Made by a program: the position numbers and the translations under genes
In this document: one piece after another, positions 52,999 through 60,131 of the stretch
Layout of the letters: every line of letters begins with the position of its first letter
Numbering within the stretch: the first letter of the stretch is position 1
Source: Corynebacterium lujinxingii
Lineage (GTDB): Bacteria > Actinomycetota > Actinomycetes > Mycobacteriales > Mycobacteriaceae
Assembly: GCF_014490555.1 (NCBI RefSeq)
Contig: NZ_CP061032.1
Span: 1,488,001 to 1,552,000, forward strand
Length of the DNA stretch: 64,000 nucleotides
Direction: 5' to 3'
Notes under the pieces: generated by a model
Told to the model about the DNA's origin: nothing
Seen by the model: only the letters and a program-made list of their open reading frames with translations
The model's database searches: none

Positions 52999-54252
52999 AT
53001 GAGCAACATCGCCGACATCCTCGCGTCTTTCGAACTGGATGCATCGTGGCTGCGTCGGCTGTACGAACACATGCACGCCAACCCGGAGCTCTCCATGCAC
53101 GAAGAGGAGACCTACCAGCTCATTGTGCGCGAGCTGGAGGCGTTCGACTGCGAGATCGTCGCCCCGATCGGCAAGTACGGCATCTGCGCGGTGTTCGAAA
53201 ACGGCGCGGGCCCGACAGTGCTCTACCGCGCCGATTTCGACGGCCTTCCCGTCACCGAGCGCACCGGCGCGCCGTTCGCGTCTCGCAAGGTGGTCACCAC
53301 CGCCGACGGCGACACCGTGGGCACGATGCACGCCTGCGGACACGACATCCACACTGCAGCACTGCTCGGCCTGTGCAGCGTCCTGGACAACACCCGCGAC
53401 AAGTGGTCCGGCACATTTATCGCACTGTTCCAGCCGGGCGAGGAGATCGCCGCCGGCGCGCAGGACATGGCGGACAACGGGCTCGCCGACAAGGTGCCCA
53501 CGCCGGATGTGGTACTCGGCCTGCACGTCATGTCGGGCCGCGCCGGGGAGGTGATGTCCAAGCCGGGCCCGCAGTTCGCCGCCTGCGACTCCATTCGCGT
53601 GCACATCCCTGGTCGCGGCGCGCACGGCTCGATGCCGCACAATTCAGTGGATCCGACGTTTACGGCTGCGATGATCATCGCGCGCTTGCAGGCGATCGTC
53701 GGCCGCGAGGTGAACCCGGCAGATTTCGCCGTGGTCACCGTCGGTTCCATGAGCGCCGGCAAGGCGATCAACATCATCCCGAACGAGGCCGAGCTGGTGC
53801 TCAACTGTCGCTTTTACAGCGACAAGGTCAAGGCCCGCGTCTACGCCGCCATCGAGCGCGTCGTCCACGCCGAGGTCGCAGCCTCGGGCGCGTCCGGCAA
53901 GGCGACCATCGGGTACTTCGCCCACGGCGAGCTGCTGGATAACGACGCCGCCATCTACTCCGCCGTGCGCGAGAACTTTGACGCAATCTTTGGCCCGGAG
54001 TCCACCACCTCCGACCCGAAGACGGTCTCGGAGGACTTCCCCATCATCGGCCAGGCGTTCGGCGCGCCGTATTTCTTCTGGCTCATCGGCTGCACCCCGC
54101 GCGACGTGTGGGACCGCGCCGTGGAGGAGGACCGGGTGGCCGAGGACGTGCCGGTGAACCACATGGCGAACTTCCTGCCGGAGTACGAGCCCACCATCGA
54201 CGCCGCGACGCGCTCCGCAGCCGTGGCCGCATTGACCTACCTCGCCCGCTAG
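52999..54252 (+). CDS. M20 family amidohydrolase
   Basis: Metal-dependent amidohydrolase of the hippurate hydrolase/IAA-amino-acid hydrolase group. 417 residues with FDGLPVTERTGAPF, the metal-binding CGHDIHTAALLG, QPGEEIAAGAQ and GRGAHGSMPH (dimerisation domain). The ATG at 52999 gives the natural N-terminus; GGAGAGG lies 12 nt upstream, at the end of the DUF4921 gene. The substrate, an N-acyl amino acid or similar, is not determinable. Second gene after DUF4921. Confidence 0.92.
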   Translation: MSNIADILASFELDASWLRRLYEHMHANPELSMHEEETYQLIVRELEAFDCEIVAPIGKYGICAVFENGAGPTVLYRADFDGLPVTERTGAPFASRKVVTTADGDTVGTMHACGHDIHTAALLGLCSVLDNTRDKWSGTFIALFQPGEEIAAGAQDMADNGLADKVPTPDVVLGLHVMSGRAGEVMSKPGPQFAACDSIRVHIPGRGAHGSMPHNSVDPTFTAAMIIARLQAIVGREVNPADFAVVTVGSMSAGKAINIIPNEAELVLNCRFYSDKVKARVYAAIERVVHAEVAASGASGKATIGYFAHGELLDNDAAIYSAVRENFDAIFGPESTTSDPKTVSEDFPIIGQAFGAPYFFWLIGCTPRDVWDRAVEEDRVAEDVPVNHMANFLPEYEPTIDAATRSAAVAALTYLAR

Positions 54253-54273
54253 CTGCCGGTACGCTTGGGCGCC

Positions 54274-56664
54274 ATGACCTCCCCCAACCAGGCACCCGCA
54301 TTCGAGCAGACCATCGCAGGCCACGTCCGAGGCTTCTCCGGTAAGGCCCCGAACAACTCCACCGTGAAGAAGTTCTGGACGGGCCTATCAGCTGCGGTCA
54401 TGGAGCAGATCGCGGACGACTGGGATAGAACCCGCAATGCGTACAAGAACCACCGTCGCGCCGCGTACTTCTCCGCGGAGTTCCTCCAGGGTCGCGCGCT
54501 GCTGAATAACCTGACCAACCTGGGCCTCGTCGATAAGGCGCAGGCCGCCACGGAAGAATTGGGCCACAACCTAACGGATGTCCTCGAGGCCGAACATGAC
54601 GCCGCCTTGGGCAACGGTGGTCTCGGCCGCCTGGCCGCCTGCTTCCTCGACTCCGCCGCCACGCAGGATTACCCGCTGACCGGCTACGGCCTGCTGTACC
54701 GCTACGGCCTGTTCCGCCAGGAGTTCGAGGACGGCTTCCAGCGCGAGCACCCGGACCGCTGGAAAGAATCGTTCTACCCCTTCATTATCCGCCGTGGCTC
54801 GGATCAGCGCATCGTGCACTTCGACGACATGGATGTCCGCGCGATCCCCTACGACATGCCGATCACCGGCTACGGCACGACCAACGTGGGCACGCTGCGT
54901 CTGTGGGACGCCTCGCCAATCGACGAGTTCGACTACGACGCGTTCAACTCCCAGCGCTTTGCCGACGCCATTCTGGAGCGCGAGGCCGTCCACGACATCA
55001 CGCGCGTGCTCTACCCGAACGACACCACCTACGCCGGCAAGCTCCTTCGCGTGCGCCAGCAATACTTCTTCTGCTCCGCGTCGCTGCAGGAGCTTATCGA
55101 CGACTACATCGCCGCCCACGGCAACGACCTGCGCCATTTCCACGAATACAACTCGATTCAGTTGAACGACACCCACCCGGTGCTGGGCATCCCCGAGCTG
55201 ATGCGTTTGCTTATGGACGACCACGGCCTCGGCTGGGACGACGCCTGGGAGGTCACCACCCGCACCTTCGCCTACACCAACCACACGGTGCTGCAGGAGG
55301 CGCTGGAGACGTGGGAGGAGTCGATTTTCAAGCAGCTGTTCTGGCGCATCTGGGAGATCGTGGAGGAGATCGATCGCCGCTACCGCCTGGACATGGAGGC
55401 CCGTGGCGTCGACGCGGAGACCGCCCACTACTACTCCCCGGTCCACGACGGGCGTGTGCACATGGCGTGGATCGCCTGCTACGCCTCCTACTCCGTCAAC
55501 GGCGTGGCCGCGTTGCACACGGAGATCATCAAACGCGACACCTTAGGTTTCTGGCACGGGCTGTACCCGCAGCGCTTCAACAACAAAACCAACGGTGTCA
55601 CTCCGCGCCGCTGGCTGCGGATGTGCAACCCGCGCCTGTCCGCACTGCTCGACCGCCTCGCGGGTTCCGACGACTGGGTGACCGACTTGGCCAAACTTCA
55701 GGACCTGCGCCACTTCGCCGACGACCCGGAGGTTCTACGCGAGTTGCGCGAGATCAAGGCGGCGAACAAGCGGGACTTCGCCGAGTGGATCAACGAGCGC
55801 CAGGGCGCCGAGATTGACCCGGACTCCATCTTCGACACCCAAATCAAGCGCCTGCACGAGTACAAGCGCCAGCTGATGAACGCGCTGTACATCCTCGACT
55901 TGTACTTCCGCATCACCAAAGACGGCGAGCGTGACATCCCGAAGCGCACGTTCATCTTCGGCGCGAAGGCGGCACCGGGCTACGTCGCGGCGAAAGGCAT
56001 CATCAAACTCATCAACACCATCGGGGAGCTGGTGAACAACGACCCGGTCGCCTCCGAATACATCCACGTGGTGTTCGTGGAGAACTACAACGTCTCGCCG
56101 GCCGAGCACATCATCCCGGCCACCGACGTCTCAGAGCAGATCTCCACCGCCGGCAAGGAGGCTTCGGGCACGTCCAACATGAAGTTCATGATGAACGGTG
56201 CACTGACGCTTGGCACCATGGACGGCGCGAACGTGGAGATCGTCGACGCCGTCGGCGAGGACAACGCCTACATCTTCGGCGCCCGCGAAGAGGAACTGCC
56301 GGAGCTGAAGGCGCACTACAACCCGCGCCAGGTCGCCGAACAGACGCCGGGGCTCATGCGCGCGCTCGACGCGTTCGTCGACGGCACCTTGGACGACCGT
56401 GGCACCGGCGCCTTCCACGACCTGCGAGCTTCGCTTCTCGACGACAACGGCTACGGCGAACGCGACGTCTTCTACGTCCTCGGCGACTTCGCCGCCTACC
56501 GCGACGCCCGCGACACAATGGCCGCCGACTACTACGCCGACCCGGACGACTGGGCGCGCAGGTGCTGGATCAACATCTGCGAATCCGGCCGGTTCTCCTC
56601 CGATCGCACAATCCGCGACTACGCCGAAGAAGTCTGGAACATCGCCCCGACTCCAATCGACTAA
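54274..56664 (+). CDS. glgP: glycogen/maltodextrin phosphorylase
   Basis: PLP enzyme releasing glucose-1-phosphate from alpha-1,4-glucans. 796 residues, normal family length, with RRAAYFSAEFLQGRAL, GNGGLGRLAACFLDS, and the PLP-lysine box KEASGTSNMKFMMNGA. TACGCT (54260-54265) ends 8 nt before the ATG, so it has its own promoter, probably leaderless, despite the 21-bp gap to the upstream M20 gene. Its stop codon overlaps the convergent GNAT gene by 4 bp. Confidence 0.96.
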   Translation: MTSPNQAPAFEQTIAGHVRGFSGKAPNNSTVKKFWTGLSAAVMEQIADDWDRTRNAYKNHRRAAYFSAEFLQGRALLNNLTNLGLVDKAQAATEELGHNLTDVLEAEHDAALGNGGLGRLAACFLDSAATQDYPLTGYGLLYRYGLFRQEFEDGFQREHPDRWKESFYPFIIRRGSDQRIVHFDDMDVRAIPYDMPITGYGTTNVGTLRLWDASPIDEFDYDAFNSQRFADAILEREAVHDITRVLYPNDTTYAGKLLRVRQQYFFCSASLQELIDDYIAAHGNDLRHFHEYNSIQLNDTHPVLGIPELMRLLMDDHGLGWDDAWEVTTRTFAYTNHTVLQEALETWEESIFKQLFWRIWEIVEEIDRRYRLDMEARGVDAETAHYYSPVHDGRVHMAWIACYASYSVNGVAALHTEIIKRDTLGFWHGLYPQRFNNKTNGVTPRRWLRMCNPRLSALLDRLAGSDDWVTDLAKLQDLRHFADDPEVLRELREIKAANKRDFAEWINERQGAEIDPDSIFDTQIKRLHEYKRQLMNALYILDLYFRITKDGERDIPKRTFIFGAKAAPGYVAAKGIIKLINTIGELVNNDPVASEYIHVVFVENYNVSPAEHIIPATDVSEQISTAGKEASGTSNMKFMMNGALTLGTMDGANVEIVDAVGEDNAYIFGAREEELPELKAHYNPRQVAEQTPGLMRALDAFVDGTLDDRGTGAFHDLRASLLDDNGYGERDVFYVLGDFAAYRDARDTMAADYYADPDDWARRCWINICESGRFSSDRTIRDYAEEVWNIAPTPID

Positions 56665-57119
56665 CCGCGCACCATCCGGCTCACCACGATGTCGTCGCCC
56701 TGGTGCCTTTTCGTCTCGCCGTCGAAGGTGAAACCGAGCTTGGTGTAGAAGGCCTGAGCGCGGTCGTTAAAGTCCGCGACCCACAAAAATGCGGACTCCC
56801 CCGGGTGGATCACACCGTCGAGGAGACGCTGCGCCACCCCGGAGCCGGAAACGCTCTCAAGCAGGTAGAGGTTTCGCAGCTCGGTGCGCTCGCCGGGGAT
56901 ACCGTAGGCGAGGCCTACGATTTCGCCGTCCAGTTCCGCCACCGCGACGCGCCCGTCGGGTGCACGGAAAAACGCGTCCCAGTCGCGCTCGAGTTTCTCA
57001 AGGTCGTCGAGGATCTCGTCGGCAATGTGGCCTTGGAAGGCTTGCTTGCGGGAGCGGTAGTGCATGTCGGCGATCGCAGCGGCGTCGTCGGGGCCCGCTG
57101 GGCGGATGGTGGTATCCAT
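56661..57119 (-). CDS. GNAT family N-acetyltransferase
   Basis: 152 residues with the GNAT core: TTIRPAGPDDAAAIADMHYR at the N-terminus, the beta4 region AELDGEIVGLAYG, the acetyl-CoA loop YLLESVSGSGVAQRLLDG (a variant of RGxGxA) and AQAFYTKLGFTFDGETK. The acceptor is unknown. The start at 57119 fits TAGCGT (minus strand, 57128-57133) ending 8 nt upstream; the divergent pabAB gene starts 29 bp away. Confidence 0.88.
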   Translation of the reverse strand: MDTTIRPAGPDDAAAIADMHYRSRKQAFQGHIADEILDDLEKLERDWDAFFRAPDGRVAVAELDGEIVGLAYGIPGERTELRNLYLLESVSGSGVAQRLLDGVIHPGESAFLWVADFNDRAQAFYTKLGFTFDGETKRHQGDDIVVSRMVRG

Positions 57120-57127
57120 GCCGTGCA

Positions 57128-57139
57128 ACGCTATACGAT
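57128..57139. promoter_or_regulatory. overlapping promoters of the GNAT and pabAB genes
   Basis: Minus strand TAGCGT (57128-57133) serves the GNAT gene. Plus strand TATACG or TACGAT (57132-57139) ends 9-11 nt before the pabAB ATG. The elements overlap within the short stretch CGCTATACG, so initiation in the two directions is probably mutually exclusive. Confidence 0.4.
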
Positions 57140-57148
57140 TCCGGCAGA

Positions 57149-58993
57149 ATGATCCTACTCATAGACAACTACGACTCATACACGTTCAACCTCGCCCACC
57201 TGATCGCCGAAGCCGCCGGGCGCGAGCCCCTCGTCGTGCCTGCTGGCGAGGCTTGCGACCTGCCGGACCGCGTGCGCGGCGGCGAGTTCAGCCACGTCGT
57301 CATCTCCCCCGGCCCCGGCACCCCCGAAAGCGATGAGGATTTCGGCGCATCCCGGCGCGTCATTGAGGCAGCCGCCGACGCGGACGTTCCGTTGCTCGGC
57401 GTGTGCCTCGGCCACCAGGGCTTGGCCATGCTCGCCGGTGCGGCGGTGACCCGCTCCCCCGAGCCGCGCCACGGGTTCGTCTCCACCCTCACCCACTCCG
57501 GCGAGGGCATCTTCGCGGGCCTCCCGCAGGATTTCGAGGTGGTGCGCTACCACTCGCTGCACGTCGAAGAAGTCCCCGGCATCACGGTGCACGCCCGCAG
57601 CGAGGACGGCGTCATCCAGGCGCTCAAGGTCGATGGGCTCGATCACTGGGGTGTGCAATTCCACCCCGAGTCGGTGCTCACCCAGCACGGCGCAGCGATC
57701 ATGCGCAACTTCCTCGGCGGCTGGCGCGTGCTTCACCGCGAAGTCCCGGGCGCGCTCGACTGCCAACGCGTGTTCAACGCGATCAAGCGCGACGGCCACG
57801 ACGCATTCTTCCTCGATTCCGCCGACGCCCGCGGGCGCTACTCCATCCTCGGCGACACCGCAGGCGCCCTGTCGCGCTCCATCCGCTATTCGCTTGACGA
57901 CGACCCCGATATCCTCACCACCCTCGACCGCGAACTGGCCGTGCCCGTGTTCGACGCCCCCGACCTGCCGTTTACCGGCGGCGTGATCGGCTACCTCGGC
58001 TACGAGTGCACGGAGCTAACGCTGCCGATCACGCTGCGCCACCGTTCACCGTACCCGGACGCCTACTTCGTGCGCCCGCAGTCGTTTATCGTCTACGACC
58101 ACGAGGACGAAACCGCCCACCTGTGCGCGCTTTCTGGCGACGGCGCGGACGACCTCCTCGACCGGCTCGAGCGGGCGCTGCAGGGGGTGGCGGCGGACGG
58201 GGGTTCGTCGGTAAGCAACGGCTCTTGGAGCAACCCCGACTACCTCGCCAGCATCGAAGAGGCCCAGGATCTGCTGCGCGCGGGCGAGAGTTACGAGGTG
58301 TGCTTAACCGACACCTACACCGCCGAAGCGACCGGCGATATCTACTCCAACCTGCGCGAACACAACCCCGCGCCGTACGCCGCGCACCTCATCTTCGACG
58401 GCGTCGAGGTCGCCAGCGCCTCGCCCGAACGCTTCCTCACCGTGCGCGGCCGCGACGTGGAGGCCAAACCGATCAAGGGCACCATCGCGGCCGACCAAGA
58501 TCCCGACTTGCTTAACGACGACAAAACCCGCGCCGAAAACCTCATGATCGTCGACCTCTTGCGCAACGACCTTGCCCGCGTCTGCGACCCCGGCACCGTG
58601 CGCGTGCCCGGGCTGATGCAGGTGGAGTCGTACGCGACGGTGCACCAGTTGGTTTCCACCATCACCGGCCGCCTGCGCGAAGGGTGCACCGCCGTCGACG
58701 CCGTGCGCGCGACGTTCCCGCCTGGCTCCATGACCGGTGCGCCGAAACTGCGCACCTGCGAGATCATCGACCGCTTAGAGACTTCCCCACGCGGCGTTTA
58801 CTCCGGCGCGCTGGGCTACTTCGGCTTCGACGGTCAGGCCGATCTGTCGGTGGTGATCCGCACCGCCGTACGCGCAGGTGACACCGTGACGGTGGGCGCG
58901 GGCGGGGCGATCGTGCTGGCCTCCGACCCCGAGTCCGAACTTGCCGAGCGCAACCTCAAAGCACAATCCGTGCTGGGAGCATGGGATGCGTAG
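57149..58993 (+). CDS. pabAB: aminodeoxychorismate synthase, fused PabA-PabB
   Basis: Makes 4-amino-4-deoxychorismate from chorismate and glutamine for folate. 614 residues: class I glutamine amidotransferase domain (about 1-190; SPGPGTPE, catalytic Cys in GVCLGHQG, FHPESV with the His/Glu) fused to a chorismate-binding PabB domain (about 195-614; ASPERFL, KPIKGTIA, LLRNDLARVC, TFPPGSMTGAPK). The PIKGT motif marks it as PabB, not anthranilate synthase. pabC starts within its last codons (8-bp overlap). Confidence 0.95.
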   Translation: MILLIDNYDSYTFNLAHLIAEAAGREPLVVPAGEACDLPDRVRGGEFSHVVISPGPGTPESDEDFGASRRVIEAAADADVPLLGVCLGHQGLAMLAGAAVTRSPEPRHGFVSTLTHSGEGIFAGLPQDFEVVRYHSLHVEEVPGITVHARSEDGVIQALKVDGLDHWGVQFHPESVLTQHGAAIMRNFLGGWRVLHREVPGALDCQRVFNAIKRDGHDAFFLDSADARGRYSILGDTAGALSRSIRYSLDDDPDILTTLDRELAVPVFDAPDLPFTGGVIGYLGYECTELTLPITLRHRSPYPDAYFVRPQSFIVYDHEDETAHLCALSGDGADDLLDRLERALQGVAADGGSSVSNGSWSNPDYLASIEEAQDLLRAGESYEVCLTDTYTAEATGDIYSNLREHNPAPYAAHLIFDGVEVASASPERFLTVRGRDVEAKPIKGTIAADQDPDLLNDDKTRAENLMIVDLLRNDLARVCDPGTVRVPGLMQVESYATVHQLVSTITGRLREGCTAVDAVRATFPPGSMTGAPKLRTCEIIDRLETSPRGVYSGALGYFGFDGQADLSVVIRTAVRAGDTVTVGAGGAIVLASDPESELAERNLKAQSVLGAWDA

Positions 58994-59738
58994 CTATGTC
59001 TGGCGCGGCGACTTCGTCGAGTGCGACGTCCCCGACAGCCCCCTCGATGTGGCCGACTCCTGGCGCCATTTGAACGGCCGCACCAACGGTCTCGACCTGC
59101 ACCTCGAGCGTTTCGCCCGGTCTGCTGGACCGCTGCCCGACGGGTTCGTCGAAACGATGCTTCCGCTGCTCAGCACCGGCGAACTCTTTCCCCGCATCGC
59201 GTTGTCGCAAGGGCTTTTGCTTCTCGACGTCCGGCCCGCCCCTCCCCCTCGCCCCACCACTTCACTGACATATGCGCCTGCCCCGGACCCGCGCACCCAG
59301 CCCGAGGTGAAAGGCCCCGACTTCGCCGCGTTTCACGCATACCGTTCGCGGTACCAGGTTGAGGGCACGGACGACACGGTAATCGTCGATAAGCATGGCG
59401 CCATGCTGGAGACCACCACCGGCGCGCTCGTGATGTGGGACGGCGACACCCTGTGTCTGCCCGACGGTGTGTGGCTGCCGAGCATCACCCTGCACCAGGT
59501 TGTTTCGCGGGCCGAACGGCTAGGTACCCGCGTGAAGCAGTGCCGTATCACGCCCGAGCTCGCTGCCGAACGCCCACTGTGGTTCCTCAACTCCCTGCAC
59601 GGCATCAGCCCGGTTCGCGACCTGCACGTCAGCGACGCCGTAATCACGCCCCCGGCACACCCTGATTTCAACGAGTGGCGCGACTGGTGGTGGGGTGGCT
59701 TCACGGTCGAAGAAGAGGGCATCGAGTTCGACGACTAG
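58986..59738 (+). CDS. pabC: aminodeoxychorismate lyase (class IV aminotransferase fold)
   Basis: PLP enzyme that splits aminodeoxychorismate into p-aminobenzoate and pyruvate. 250 residues. The PLP lysine is probably Lys109 in EVKGPD: its distance to TDDTVIVDKHG matches the corresponding spacing in E. coli PabC. LETTTGALV carries the conserved Glu, and LHGISPVRDL is a C-terminal substrate loop. The ATG overlaps pabAB by 8 bp, which ties the two functionally. A class IV aminotransferase of another specificity is possible, but the context argues for PabC. Confidence 0.88.
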   Translation: MRSYVWRGDFVECDVPDSPLDVADSWRHLNGRTNGLDLHLERFARSAGPLPDGFVETMLPLLSTGELFPRIALSQGLLLLDVRPAPPPRPTTSLTYAPAPDPRTQPEVKGPDFAAFHAYRSRYQVEGTDDTVIVDKHGAMLETTTGALVMWDGDTLCLPDGVWLPSITLHQVVSRAERLGTRVKQCRITPELAAERPLWFLNSLHGISPVRDLHVSDAVITPPAHPDFNEWRDWWWGGFTVEEEGIEFDD

Positions 59739-59777
59739 CACCGCCGCCGACGCGGAACTTGGCCGGGACCCACGGGG

Positions 59778-60112
59778 ACTATGCCGTCGCATAGTGAAAT
59801 CGGCCTGCAAGACTATACCGCCGCATAGCGAACCCACCCCGCTTGACTATGCAGCCGCATAGTCAACGACGCTGAACCGATCTCCAGTGACACGGACCGG
59901 CCGAGCCCAAAAACTATGCCGCTGCATAGTGAGCGGGCCCTCTCGCCAGCTCGAGTTTGTACGAATTTACATGCAACAATGCTTATAAACTTCTGACCTG
60001 CAGTTTTAAAACTGAACGACCGTACCCATTGTCAACTTTTGCACATTTCGTTTAGTCACCCACATCCGCGAAATATAGCGAACGGCCCACCGCGACTATG
60101 CCACTGCATAGT
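59778..60112. repeat. array of five ACTATGC-N4-GCATAGT palindromes
   Basis: Copies at 59778-59795, 59812-59829 (degenerate: ACTATAC...GCATAGC), 59846-59863, 59913-59930 and 60095-60112. Four have perfect 7-bp arms; copy 3 extends to 10-bp arms (TTGACTATGC...GCATAGTCAA) and copy 5 to 8. Central tetranucleotides differ (CGTC, CGCC, AGCC, CGCT, CACT). The start-to-start distances are 34, 34, 67 and 182 bp. A half-site with CTATGC also overlaps the stop codon of the UvrA-like gene at 60131-60136. No other copy was seen in the window. Confidence 0.9.
60001..60014. repeat. 14-bp perfect palindrome in the AT-rich part of the spacer
   Basis: CAGTTTTAAAACTG, fully self-complementary, lying between the fourth and fifth ACTATGC palindromes. 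Confidence 0.7.
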
Positions 60113-60131
60113 CAATACAACCCACAGCGAC

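Larger units (their letters stand above)
59739..60131. other. 393-bp gene-free spacer between convergent pabC and the UvrA-like gene
   Basis: No ORF longer than a few codons. The left half carries five 18-bp palindromes. The right half (about 59953-60060) is distinctly AT-rich for this genome and includes a 14-bp perfect palindrome and a minus-strand TTGACA (60030-60035). Neither flanking gene needs a promoter here, so the content is unexplained. Confidence 0.8.

Noticed and set aside
58986..59738. PabC with a missing PLP lysine
   Set aside because: The usual motif looks absent at first, but aligning by spacing to the TDDTVIVD segment places Lys109 at the right position.
59778..60112. CRISPR array
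   Set aside because: Repeats are only 18 bp and palindromic, regular spacers are 16 bp, one copy is isolated, and no cas gene is in the window.
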